A stretch of 64,000 bases of DNA from Chiua virens (taxonomy: Eukaryota > Basidiomycota > Agaricomycetes > Boletales > Boletaceae), in NCBI GenBank assembly GCA_019787685.1, contig JAHNUO010000006.1:1674001-1738000 (forward strand), given 5' to 3'. Numbering within the stretch: the stretch's first letter is position 1; each line of letters begins with the position of its first letter. The notes below the pieces were generated by a model, which made no database searches, had not been told where the DNA came from, and saw nothing but the letters and a program-made list of their open reading frames with translations. Shown piece after piece: positions 28,858 through 40,193 of this stretch. Made by a program: the position numbers and the translations under genes.

Positions 28858-30982
28858 ATGCCTACTTACAACCTCGCCCAGGTCGCTAGGCATAATACCA
28901 GCGACGTACGTTCCGTTTCCTTCATTCTCAGCAAGTCTCACCCCGTTTCCACTACCTAGCTCCTGCTGGGTCATCATAAGGAACAGGGTTTACGACGTCA
29001 CCGACTTCCTATTCGTAAGTTTCGCCTATTCTCAGCCTCTCACCTTTCACTGTCTCTAGGACCACCCTGGAGGACCTCAAGTGATTATGGGGTTCGCTGG
29101 ACGGGATGCTACTGCAGCCTATGTGCCGATCCATCCTGCTGACGCGCTTGACAAAAACATCGCACCCGAAAAACATCTTGGTGATCTTGATGAAGCCTCA
29201 ATTATCGCTCTGAAGCAGGCGAAGCAGAAACACACCAAGACAAGGGATGATCTCCGAGTGGAAGAGGCTCGTAAGAGTAGACCTCCCCTAAGCCGAATAA
29301 TCAATGTCCAAGACATGGAGGTATAGCATGCACTCTCACCCGGTTTCACTTTTCCTTATTCCCCCAGGAAACGGCCAAGAATCTTCTTCCTTACAGAGCT
29401 CTTGCTTACTATGCAGTCCGCTGCGGATGATTCCATCAGTATGTGTTTCTCGGTGTTGTTAGTTTTATTACTGAAACGATTGAAAGCGCATGCCGAAAAC
29501 GCTCGTGCATTTAGTCGCTTCTTTTTTCATCCCAGAGTCATGAGGACTGTCTCTGGGTGTGATACCTCGTCAACCATTCTTGGTTACAAGACATCGATAC
29601 CCGTGTACATTAGTGGTTCTGCATTAGCTCGGCTGGGTCACCCTCTTGGCGAAGTGAATCTTACCCGCGGCGCCTATGAAACTGGTATCATTCAGATGGT
29701 TTCAAGCAATTCTTCAATGTCGTACGGTCGAATCGCCGCTGCGCGAGGCTCGCCCGATCATCCCATCTTTTTCCAGCTATACAAACACAAGGACGATGCC
29801 ACTGCCGCAAAACGTATTCAAGAAGTCGAGGCGCAGGGTTACAATGCAATTTTCCTTACTGTAGATGCCCTTGTACCATCCAATCGAGAGATGGATACCC
29901 GTGCTCCCCATTACCTAGAGGACCTCGAGAATGAGGGAGTCAGACGTCAAACGGATTCCAAGGATGATGAAGAGGAACTCAATATGTTAGGCACAGCTGG
30001 CGGTCTTATTATCAACAACGATATTGACATGACTTGGGAACGGGTGGGTTTTTCTAGGATAGACGTTTGCCTTGAATTCACGCATGTTCGGTCTCCAGAC
30101 CATACCGTGGATGCGAAGCGTCACCAAGCTTCCCATCGTTATTAAAGGTGAGGGAATTCGTATATCTTTATCGCACGTACTGATGGACGATATAGGCATT
30201 CAATGTGTAGCCGTAAGATTATCTCTGTTTCACCATCAGTAAAGTCTAATCCTAGCAAGGATGCTGTTCTGGCTGCAGAAGCTGGTTGTGAAGGCATCGT
30301 GTTGTCGAATCACGGTGGTGAGTTCTGTCTTTTGCAAACTGCTGATATGACTTATCTTCACTGCCCTAGGTCGACAACTCGAATAGTGAGCATTTAAACT
30401 GTTAACAAGGTTTTCAACCACACTTGATAAAATGCAGTTCACTTCCGCCCTTGGAAGTACTTTACAAGCTCCGTAAGGAACATCCCGAGGTGTTTAAGAA
30501 AACTGAAGGCATGCATTTTTGTCCGTGTTTTCGGAGGTGTCTAAAGGCAGACAACTTCAGTCTATGTTGATGGTGGTATCCGCCGTGGTACTGGTCAGTG
30601 AACAAATGATGAGATTTATCACCGATTAATCGATGGCACTCCGTAGATGTACTCAAAGCCCTCTGCCTTGGTGCAAAAGCTGTTGGGCTCGGTCGCGCCT
30701 TCCTATACGCACAGAGTGTAAGTACGACTCCTGCACGGGTTGGAATACGTACGGTCGATACTTAGCTTCCCAGGCTTATGGCGAGGCGGGCGTCGTTCAT
30801 TTGGTGCGAATCTTGCAACGCGAAATCAAATTCGGTATGGAGTCTCTCGGCGTCCGGTCAGTTGACCTGCTTTCCCCTGAAATGGTGAGTACTCGTACAG
30901 TACACGAGAGTCCACAGTATCAAGGCTACCGATTCATTAGGTCGAGCGTGTGGATTGGCATGCGATACCTGCCAAGCTATGA
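28858..30982 (+). CDS. Flavocytochrome b2-like L-lactate dehydrogenase (cytochrome b5 plus FMN domains)
   Basis: Two-domain enzyme of the flavocytochrome b2 family, expected to oxidise L-lactate or another 2-hydroxy acid. The cytochrome b5 domain begins within a few residues of the start ([30 protein letters not shown] haem ligand). The FMN domain follows: [105 protein letters not shown], and [17 protein letters not shown]. Intron 30509-30560 has a GC donor (GCATGC), needed to join KTE-VYVDGG. Two frame breaks (near 28971 and 29415) look like extra bases. No presequence precedes the b5 domain, so a cytosolic form is possible, unlike yeast Cyb2. Confidence 0.88.
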
Positions 30983-31351
30983 GAATCGAGGAACGCATGT
31001 AACGGATATATGGTCATACGCATTCTGCTGGCATCTGTCAATTGATTTGATTTGTTCGCTACCTCAAACTAGCTTTAGTCTGCCTTTCAAAGTTTGTAAA
31101 CCTGTGACTCACATGCATTAATATCGTGAGGAAATGACACGGTCACTCGGATGAGTACATACTACTGATCCACGTGATCGCGCCTAATCGGACGTGCAAC
31201 ATTGTTCGGCATCGTGTTCAACTTGAACGCCGAACCTTCTAAACTCCTGACCTAGCTTTTTTCCGACTCCTCCACGACACTGTCCTATACCATTATCTTT
31301 CATTTCAGACTTTGTTTTTAGACCGCCGCAACCAGAGTACTCTGAAGTCGC
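30983..31351. other. Intergenic region upstream of the LIM gene
   Basis: 369 bases with the 3' end of the dehydrogenase gene and the LIM gene upstream region. No repeat, RNA or conserved frame is seen. Confidence 0.4.
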
Positions 31352-34307
31352 ATGGGATTCTGTCGTAGATGTGGTGACATTGTCACTGGCACGCGCTGCA
31401 AGTGTGGTGGCGCCGCAGTTGGTTTGTCTGTCCTCAATGTGTATAGTGATATCGTAACTGAGACATTCTAGCACCTGTCTTACAGTGGTCAACCTCCAAA
31501 TGTCAACCAGTCGACAAGTGGTCGCAGACTTATATTTCGAGAGAGAAGTCCCCGATGCCCTCATCCATCGAGATCGACAACAACACCTCTGCATCGCAGG
31601 ACAATGTTGCACTGACTGGATCACGACCCGACCCGAATCAATATCTTCCAAGTGCTTCTGCTAGCCGCTCATCTCGACCCAGTTCATCTTGTTTTTCCCC
31701 TTCTGTCTCCAGTCGCATTGCTTCACACATCAGCTCCAGTGCTCGCTCACCGTCTCCATTGAAGCAACCCTTCGACCTTGACGAGGTCAATCCGCCTTCT
31801 TCGCCGACTACTCTTGCGGCCGAGGCTGGTATTTTGCCAGCACCAAACGCACCAGAGCTTGCCAAAGCATACGGTTCTGTCCTGCAGCCCAAGGAATCCC
31901 TTGCAACTCATTCCTGTGCAATCTGCCTGGCCGAATTTCAGCCGGATGCGACAATATTTGCGGATCCTTTTGTATCCGAGTTATCCGACCGGTTTTTGTG
32001 TCGACCATGTTTTATTGTGAATGGTGGATCAAGGGGCGACTGTCCGGTCTGCCATCGACCTGTTCTCATTTTAAAGAGCGAAGGAGACTTCGTCGAAACA
32101 TCTGGTCGTGTTTGGCACAAGAAGTGCTTCAGATGCGAAGGGTGTCACAAGAACATTGGCGATACTCCTATGGTTGATTTATTGGGGCAACCCTCCTGCA
32201 CTGATTGCTTTGACAGTTGTTTGAAACGAAACAGCACGCCAAGGAAGTCCCATCCATTGCCCGCTTCGGAGAAATATGAAGATCGGACACCGATTACTTT
32301 TCTCAAGGATTCAAAGAGTAGAGAGGGTAGTCCCGCAATCGATGAACTCGAGCAGAGGCTTAGCATAATGAAGAGTAGGGAGGGTAGCCCTGTCCTCGAA
32401 GAACTCACGCAGCGGCTGAATGCGGTCCTTAGTCGTACACCGCGCGATCGCTCTCCATCAATGTCTTCCTCCACCTCATATCGATACAAGGATGACCCAG
32501 AAAGCAGTCCACTTGCACACCGTATTCTAGAGAGGAAAAAGCTGGCTACGCTCGTCGCTTCTCGTGGGATGGATTCCCTTGACACTTTGGCTGATGCAGA
32601 CACCCTCAGCGATACCAGGACAACTCCACCCCGTCAAGCGATCCATGGGGACAGTCCATATCAAGACCGTTCTTTCTCATCAACGAGACCATCCCTGGAC
32701 GCAATAGAAGAGATGAAGAATCGCTTCATAAATCTAGCCACTACGTCTTCCGTGTCACTCACGGATTCGATTTCTTCCCCCGCTTCGCTGTCGAACTCTA
32801 CTACCATCGCGAGTTCCCCACTGTCCACCCCTTCGCGAATTCCTCGTATGTCCAGAATCAGTGGTTCCCCTCGGGTATCATGGACGCCTTCTACCCCGGA
32901 ATTGATCTCAGATATTTCGGATACTTTAACACAATCGTCAGGACCATCCTCCCCGCTGGCTTTCATTTCACAGGCACCTTCCCGTGAAGATGTTGGCAAT
33001 CTACAAAGAACGTACACCACCTAAAGATATGGCGATTGAACGCCCTGCCTCAAGCAAAGTAACTCCGAAGACTAGAGGTTCTCTCAGCAAGTCATCAATA
33101 CCGACAGCCGTTCTCTCTTCTGGCTCTCTCTGTGCCAAATGCGGTTGCTCGTTGTTTGCCACCGGAGGAAGTGGTCGTTTTGTTACGGTCCCCGAGCTTA
33201 TTGCCGGTGGGCCTCCGAAAATCTATCATACAGAATGCTTCCGATGCGCTTTGTGCGACGGACCTTTCAGAGAAACAACCAACGGACAGGCGGTGTTTGT
33301 TCGGGGAGAAGGAGGTGCTTGTCACACAGAGGTCAGTCAAGTAAGCTGGGTTCGCAATCCACTCATTCCATCCTGCTTTCAATAGTGTGCGCCGGCGGAG
33401 AAGGCACAGACCAAATCAACAGTGGTTCCGACTACTACCAGGTCTACATTCCTAGATCCAACCCTCAGTCCTCCTCTTGTGCCACTAACCAACACTATTC
33501 AACTCACACCGAAGCCCAGTGCAGGGACAAGCTATACTCAACCACTTAATGGTTCACCTCACCACGGTAACAGTCCACAATTATCTTCTCGATATGAACG
33601 CCTGCCTCCGTCCGCACCATCATTCTCATCGTCATCTTCTCGGTTTGGAAGTTCGACTGTTTGCCTCGGATGCAAGAAATCGGTCTCTCCAATGGAGATG
33701 GGTGTCGTGCCTGGTCCTCAAGGTTCAAGGTGGCATGCCACTTGCTTGGTTTGTGGGGGGAAGGGGACCGAAAAGAGTAGACGGGATAAATTACAGCCAG
33801 GGTGTGGAAAGAGGCTAGATTCTGCGGCGAAACGAGATACCGAAGGTGGTGTATGGTGCAGAGAGTGTCTCGTGAGTATTCATCTTTTACATCCCCGACG
33901 CCTTCACAACGGAGAGGTTCACACCAATTTGATTTAAGCTCCTGCTCCCGTTGGCCATGAGAAATCCTCAAGTAGAGCCACCACTTAAATCGCTCACACC
34001 ATCATACACGGGCCGTAGCGCAGGGAGCGGACCTTTTATCGCTCCTCAGTTGACAGGCACCACCACTATTGCGCGACAGTTCACGGGACGTGGCGGGGGA
34101 GACTCAGGTATCTTACGGCAACTCACAGGAGGGGCCTCGAGTCCAACTAGACAGCTCTCCGGGAGCCCGACGAAACAACTAGGACTTGCTACACCTCGCC
34201 CGAGACCAAAGAGTGTGATTGGAATGAGAAGCAGCAAATCAACTGATGAAGGGAGAGGAATGTATCTGGTGCGACAAATGACTGGAGGTGGCTCCTTTGC
34301 GATATGA
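31352..34307 (+). CDS. LIM-domain protein with repeated RQLTG-type motifs at the C terminus
   Basis: Cytoskeletal or signalling adaptor of uncertain name; fungal paxillin-like or Rga-type proteins are the nearest idea. The N terminus MGFCRRCGDIVTGTRCKCGG is a small Cys knuckle. The first LIM-like region carries CAICLAEF, CRPCFIV, CPVCHRP, WHKKCFRCEGCHKNIG and CTDCF. A Ser-rich linker contains a tandem repeat (KSREGSPAIDELEQRLSIM then KSREGSPVLEELTQRLNAV). A second LIM (LCAKCGCSLF, YHTECFRCALCDGPF) and a third zinc region (VCLGCKKSVSP, WHATCLVCGGKG, WCRECL) follow. The last ~100 residues repeat Q-[LFM]-[TS]-G motifs six times. One frame break near 33014 looks like an extra base. Introns use GT donors. 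Confidence 0.82.
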
Positions 34308-34785
34308 AATCTGTTTCGGGTCTGTTGTGTTCCGGGTTGCCATGTATCCATGTGAACTTGTCACGGTAATCTTACATAGCGAGCAATTGTCAATATTCGC
34401 CATCATAAGTAAGCAAGCTGTACTACGTCTGATAGGCTCACCGGCATGTTTTTGACAGCCCCTCCGAGTCCTTGACAACGAACTTGCAGCGGTCGAAACA
34501 CACAAAAGATGTGACCCACTTGTATTGATGCTTCTCCATTCCTGTTAGTTCGCTCCCAGAGACTCATTTGGTGATATCCCCACCGTCGGATGCGCACCAC
34601 CTTATTTCGCTCAGGTAATAGTGTACCTGCCTTCTGATCATCGCTAGGTCCTTGGCTCAATTCACCCCCGGGCAACTATCAACTTAGTTGTCTTGGCTAG
34701 TACCAACTTCGCTGGTCATCGATTGTACTAGTGCATTCCTTAATTCCCCGAGGGGATCCCTCATTCCTTTCCACCACACTCCCTA
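34308..34785. other. Intergenic region between the LIM gene and the first seven-helix protein gene
   Basis: About 480 bases. Short frames on both strands show no protein-like composition, and I found no tRNA or repeat. Confidence 0.4.
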
Positions 34786-37434
34786 ATGGCAGTCAATCTC
34801 TTGCTTGCTTGCACTCCCGCAACCAGTTGGTATGAGTTTCCCTACACTCTCTCATGGAGTAACAGTTGCGAGGTAAGTGCATTCTTGCGTAGTGGAGACT
34901 ACTAGTAGGATTGACCGCAATAGGTTGCAGAAATGCTCTCAGACATCCCTTTCATAGCCGTGGGGATCATGACATTTGGCGTATCAACACTGTTTCTTGT
35001 CATGAAAAGAGTATCCCTGTGAGGTGCTATATGGTCACACATTGCCTGACGACTTATTTCCTTCTTTCCTCCAGATCCACAAGTTTGGCTTTTTTTCTCC
35101 GCTTTCCTTGCCTTTATTGCTGCGCTCCAAGACTTGGGTCAAACCCTTGCCAATGGATTTGCTGTAAACACGATTGTTGCGGGCAACGAATCCGCCATCA
35201 GAGCGCGAGAAATCTTGTTCGCGTTTGCCATCGGGTCTCGTTTCCTGTTCTATTGGTCATACGTTGCCGAACCTCCTAGGAAGGACTTATCTGCAGCATC
35301 CACCCAAAGGGTCAAGGGAATCGATTTTCTTATGGTTGAACGCACCCAGGAACTTCACAGTGGAAGTTGGATACGTTGGGGATTACCGGGGAAATTGCTT
35401 GGCGCCGGCTTGTTAACAGCTATTATAATAATCACGGCCCTCCAAGTCGTGTGGCGCGTGGTCCATCAGTTCCATCAATACAGCGCTTTCTATGCCACAG
35501 ACACCGTGCTGGAATTACTCGTGTCTGTTATGCTTCTCCTGAAACTCTTGTCAAACACCATCACACCCAATTCCCCTAATAATATGCCAGTGCATACTTT
35601 TAGTGAATGTCTCGCGCCAGCTTCCGGGCTCCTTGTCAATATCACAGTTGGAGTGGGGAATCTTCTTTCTTGTAAGTGATCGTAACCAATCTCCTATCAG
35701 GCTCGACACTCATACTTCTTTCTTAGTCGCTTTTACAGAATCGACGGTCGGTCGCTTACTTCAAGCATTTGAGATCTACATAATTGTTGTCTTCGTCGTT
35801 GTCATCGCACTCCTTAGGCACCGCGATATCCTCCTTTCTCCTGCATTATCACGAGGTGAAAAACGTAAAGACATCTTGTTCACACTCCCCGAACCCGTTC
35901 GCGGATCCACTTTCAGAATCACCCCGCCTGTAATCGAGACTCCACATATGTCTATGATCCTCAGCACCGCGACCCAAGGCAGAAAGCCAAGCCACGCCCT
36001 CCGGCGGTCAGTACGTCGTTCACTGAATCACATATCATCCTGGGTGTCCGCGAAGATATCAAGACAACGCTCGCCATACGAGGATGAAGAGGTTGTACTC
36101 TGGAATGCCGAGAAATTAAAGGTGGATCCTCCGAATACTGGAAATACAGACACAGAACAACAAGCCAGCATCGAGTCGGTGACGCAAAGATCCAAAGAAT
36201 GGTCGGAACATCCACGCGATGCATCTGCTGATTGTGTGTCAATTGCTTCTGCCTCGAATGCTCGCCCTGCGGATGCAAGGCCGATGGAAGGTTCTATATG
36301 TAGCGATCAGATCCTTGGTCCCTCCGGAATGTTCGTTTCATATGACGCAGCTCCACGTCAAGTTCCAACAAGTACCGTTCCAACTTCATCTATCCCTTCA
36401 TCTTCCAAGTACGCGGGAAGTATGACAACACCCCCAGAATCTTCTCCTATTTACGGTCTTGGTGGTATTCGGTCGGTTGCAAGCCCTTCCAACTCGCAAA
36501 CATCATTAGACGAACTTCTGAGACAGCAGAGCCAGCTAGATGAGAGTATACAAGCACTCAAGTTGTTCTCCAAAAGGACGTCCGCCAACTCATCGTGCTC
36601 TAAATCTGTACAGAGCCCCCGAAGCGTAGATCTGTCTCGTTCTTCTTCCATTGGTCAAAGAACAGTTTGTTCCGAAGTTTCTTTAAGTCATTTCCCCATC
36701 CCTCCTTGGTTGACAACCCCGACTCCATCCCTTCCTCCATCATTCTCATCGACTGTCAAGCGTGTCCGAGGGGGTAAGCATCCTCACCTTACTTCTGCTC
36801 GGCCAATTCTCATTGAAAACATCCGTGATCTAGTTTACCCCAAGGCTTCGGCATCTCTCGTTGATATTCCGGGGTCCCCTTATTTCGACAGCATTCCATA
36901 CTCACCCCTAGGAGAAGAGAATGAACCTCTTTCGGCAGAAGCCGGGAAGGCTTCACGTTCAAACTTTGAGAGAACGCAATATAACGTGACTTCACTTATC
37001 GGTGGTGGGTTATTTATTGTTCTAATAAAGTATTTCTGATGTCATTTAAAGGTTTAGCGACTCCTGGTGAGCCCGGACGAGGAAGCCATGAGACTCTTAA
37101 GTGGTCAGCAGAAAGAGAACCCGGTGTTGACATCACCCAAACTGATTTGGACATGAACGAATACCCTCCACACGTGTCACAGTGCCCGAACGGACTGCTT
37201 GCATCACCCGCTGTGATCATGCAATATCGAGGCAATGAACATACATCCCGCGCTCTGCCGATTTCCCATTCCCCACAGAATCATGTTACTGGTTTGACCA
37301 TGACGACGGCATCAAGAGAGGAAGCTAATCGAGTTCAGAGGACGTTCGTACGGCCACGACCTCCACCACTTGCATTACAGTTGCATACAGTGCAGAACTT
37401 TGGTACACGGGTACAGCTGGTGGCAGATGACTAG
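34786..37434 (+). CDS. Putative seven-transmembrane protein with long cytoplasmic tail
   Basis: Not recognised by name. The start MAVNLLLACTPATSWYEF is followed by seven hydrophobic segments: FIAVGIMTFGVSTLFLVM, LAFFSAFLAFIAALQDLG, ILFAFAIGSRFLFYW, LLGAGLLTAIIIITALQVVW, VLELLVSVMLLLKLL, SGLLVNITVGVGNLL and IYIIVVFVVVIALL. After TM7 comes RHRDIL and a tail of roughly 500 residues that is Ser/Thr/Pro-rich and disordered. This layout resembles a G-protein-coupled receptor, but no family motif was recognised, so receptor function is inference. One frame break lies in a run of seven T (about 35090), where six T would keep LAFFSAF. Introns are GT-AG. The tail ends TRVQLVADD. Confidence 0.72.
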
Positions 37435-37605
37435 GTTAATTGTGCCCGTTCTACTATGTAGCAAGTATTGTACCACAACTGCATTACGGTAGTAGATTAC
37501 TTCACATTTGAGTTAAAGCGCTCGTGGGAACAATATTTCTCTTTTGACCCAGTACAAGTACTGTACAGTAGCCGAACAGTTACCGCGCTCACCATCACCA
37601 AGGTC

Positions 37606-38889
37606 ATGGAAGGCTTGTTTTTCAACGTGCGTGTAAACTTGATCTTGAGGTTCTCGGGCTAGATATATCTCACAGGCTAACAACGGCTTCTTGGAGGGCA
37701 TCGTACGCGGTTACAAGGCTGGTATCCTAAGCCAAAGCCACTACGCGAGTTTGACGCAATGCGAGACTCTTGAAGGTATTGCAACTTGGAGGTCCCAGCT
37801 CTTACTCGTGATACTTATTGTACCTGCAGATCTAAAGACTCAACTTTCTGCCACCGATTATGGGAACTTCCTTGCGAACGAACCCTCACCACTCTCGACA
37901 ACCACCATTTCCGACAAGGCGACCCAAATACTCGTCGACCAGTTCAACTTCATCCGTTCTAATGCTATGGAGCCATTGTGTAAATTCCTTGACTATATCA
38001 TGTTAGTCATCCCTTGCGATCCTTTGACACTGCCTATCCTTATACTTACACAGGTATGGCTACATGATCGACAATGTCGTTCTATTGATCACTGGGACCT
38101 TGCACGAGAGGGATACGCACGAGCTTCTGGAGCGTTGTCATCCGCTTGGCATCTTTGATACGATGCCCGCGTTGTGCGTCGCCACCAACGTCGAAGAACT
38201 CTATCACAGTGTACTTGTGGAGACCCCTCTAGGTGAGCGCAGGATCAGTGAAGGCAAATAATTGTCTTGATGCACAGTGCGGTGCAGCTCCATACTTCCG
38301 TAATTGCCTCTCTGCTGCAGATCTCGACGACCTGAACATCGAGATCATCCGCAACACCGTCTACAAAGCGTACCTCGAGGATTTCTACAACTTTGTCGGC
38401 ACGCTGGGTTCACCAACATCGGATGTCATGCAAACTATCCTTGCTTTTGAGGCGGACAGAAGAACCATTAACATTACTATCAACTCCTTTGACACTGAGC
38501 TTACGAAAGAGCAACGTGCCAAGCTTTTCCCTGCAATCGGTAGATTGTTCCCCGAAGGGAACAATACCCTCGCGAAAGCAGACGATTTAGAACAAGTCCG
38601 ACTAGTCTGCGACAATATCTCCGAGTACCGCTCGTTCTTCGACAATTCTGCATCAACCCAGGCCAATCACGAAGTCGGAGATCTGGGTGTTGCGGCGCAG
38701 CTAGAAGACCGTTTCTTCCGCATGGAAGTGCACCTAAATAAACAGTTGTTCATGCAACAGTTTCACTACGGCGTATTCTACAGCTATATGAAGCTCAAGG
38801 AACAAGAAATTCGCAATGTTACATGGATAGCTGAGTGTATCGCTCAGGATGCGAGAGACAGGATACAGGACTTTATACCAATCTTTTGA
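37606..38889 (+). CDS. VMA6: V-type ATPase subunit d
   Basis: V0 stalk subunit of the vacuolar proton pump. The protein starts [23 protein letters not shown], right after a short first exon of seven codons. Landmarks: [72 protein letters not shown] and the conserved end [23 protein letters not shown]. Introns are GT-AG. The one before APYFRNC uses the acceptor at the second AG (GTGCAG), because the earlier AG would break the frame. No frame errors. Confidence 0.95.
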
Positions 38890-39149
38890 TCATGCATATC
38901 GTTCCGCGTTCTCTATCCCTTGCATAATGGTCGTTCTCCCTGGACACTACCCGCTCCATAGTAGAGTGAACGACAGTCTGGTTGCATGTATTTCGGCAAT
39001 GACTAGGATTGTTAACGTTCAAGTACTTTATGCAGTGTTGCCGATGGATCACGTGTTTTTACTAGAATGTGATTGCGCAGTTGGGTCTACGTGGTTGCAG
39101 GCATTTACCAGCATGGTGGAGCTTGCACACTCTGCCTTGTACTTCCATC

Positions 39150-40065
39150 ATGTCCGCATTTCCTGACTACTACAGTATCCTCGGAATACCAAGATCATCC
39201 TCCTTGGAAGAGATCAAGCAGGCCTACAGGAAAGAGTCACTGAGGTAAGTCTCAGTGGTGCTCCGTCAGAATCTGCTTATTGTTGTCTCGTAGGACGCAT
39301 CCAGACAGATTGACAAAAGCAACAGATAATGAGAAGAAGGCTGCCACCGAGAAATTCCAGGTAAACCCCCAAATCTTCGAGGCATACTACCCGCACTAAT
39401 TTGTTTCTGCTTCGCTTTACCACCGCAAGGCAGTTGCAGATGCATACTACGTACTGTCTGATCCAGTCCGAAGAAAGGAATATGACACACTCTATACTTC
39501 AAAATCTCAGAAGGACAAGAGCGCCGACCCGAAAGCCTCATCCGACTTTTTCCAACAGTTTGCGGCTATGTTTGGCAGTGCAGCCCCTGGAAAATCCTCT
39601 CAGAAGAATGGAACCAAGGCAAGGCCTGATGCTGAGAACGTCTTCGCTGACGTTTTCGATGAGGTACGCGTTTTGCTTGAAGAAGACTCTTCGTCCTAAA
39701 GGTGGCCCAGCTCCTTCGCCCCGAGGTAGAACGGCACACACCGTGGTGGTCTTTCGCCGGCGCTGCATGTGGTGGAGGTGACCTAGCTTTATCTAATATG
39801 TGAATTATCCCTTTAATGTCTCATTCACAGGTCTAGGTTTCATCGTGGCAAATGTACCAGGACTCGTGCTTGGTGCTTTTGCTGGCAATCGGTTGGGCGC
39901 AATACGAGATGCCAAAGGCAAAAGTGTTGCCGCAGTATTCTCAGAGCTCGGAGCGGCACAGAAAGCAGAGGTACACCTCAAATTTTTATTCGTCACAGTT
40001 AACGAGACAGTGCTTGTCAGATTCTCCGCGCACTCGCCGCTAAGGTGTTGGGTTCTGCACTGTAG
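39150..40065 (+). CDS. J-domain protein with C-terminal glycine-zipper-like region
   Basis: DnaJ-type co-chaperone. The J domain is at the N terminus (MSAFPDYYSILGIPRSSS, then AYRKESLRTHPDRLTKAT with the HPD tripeptide, then ADAYYVLSDPVRRKEYD). A middle region (FFQQFAAMFGS) precedes a C-terminal segment VANVPGLVLGAFAGNRLGAIRDAKG rich in small residues, similar to a group of uncharacterised filamentous-fungal J-proteins. That segment may insert into or contact a membrane. Intron 39664-39701 is only 38 bases. The others are GT-AG of normal size. The reading frame is intact, ending KVLGSAL. Confidence 0.85.
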
Positions 40066-40193
40066 TTAACTAGTTTGATACGTCTTTTTCGTTAGGATAC
40101 CTGGAGTTGTATTACTAGTGCTTATTCATTGCTTCCGGATGGAGAAAACCAAGCTGATCACCAACACTTGACTGTCATAACCTTGCTTGGAAG

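Noticed and set aside
34308..34785. Small gene or tRNA in this intergenic stretch
   Set aside because: No tRNA A/B box pair or protein-like frame with splice sites was found.
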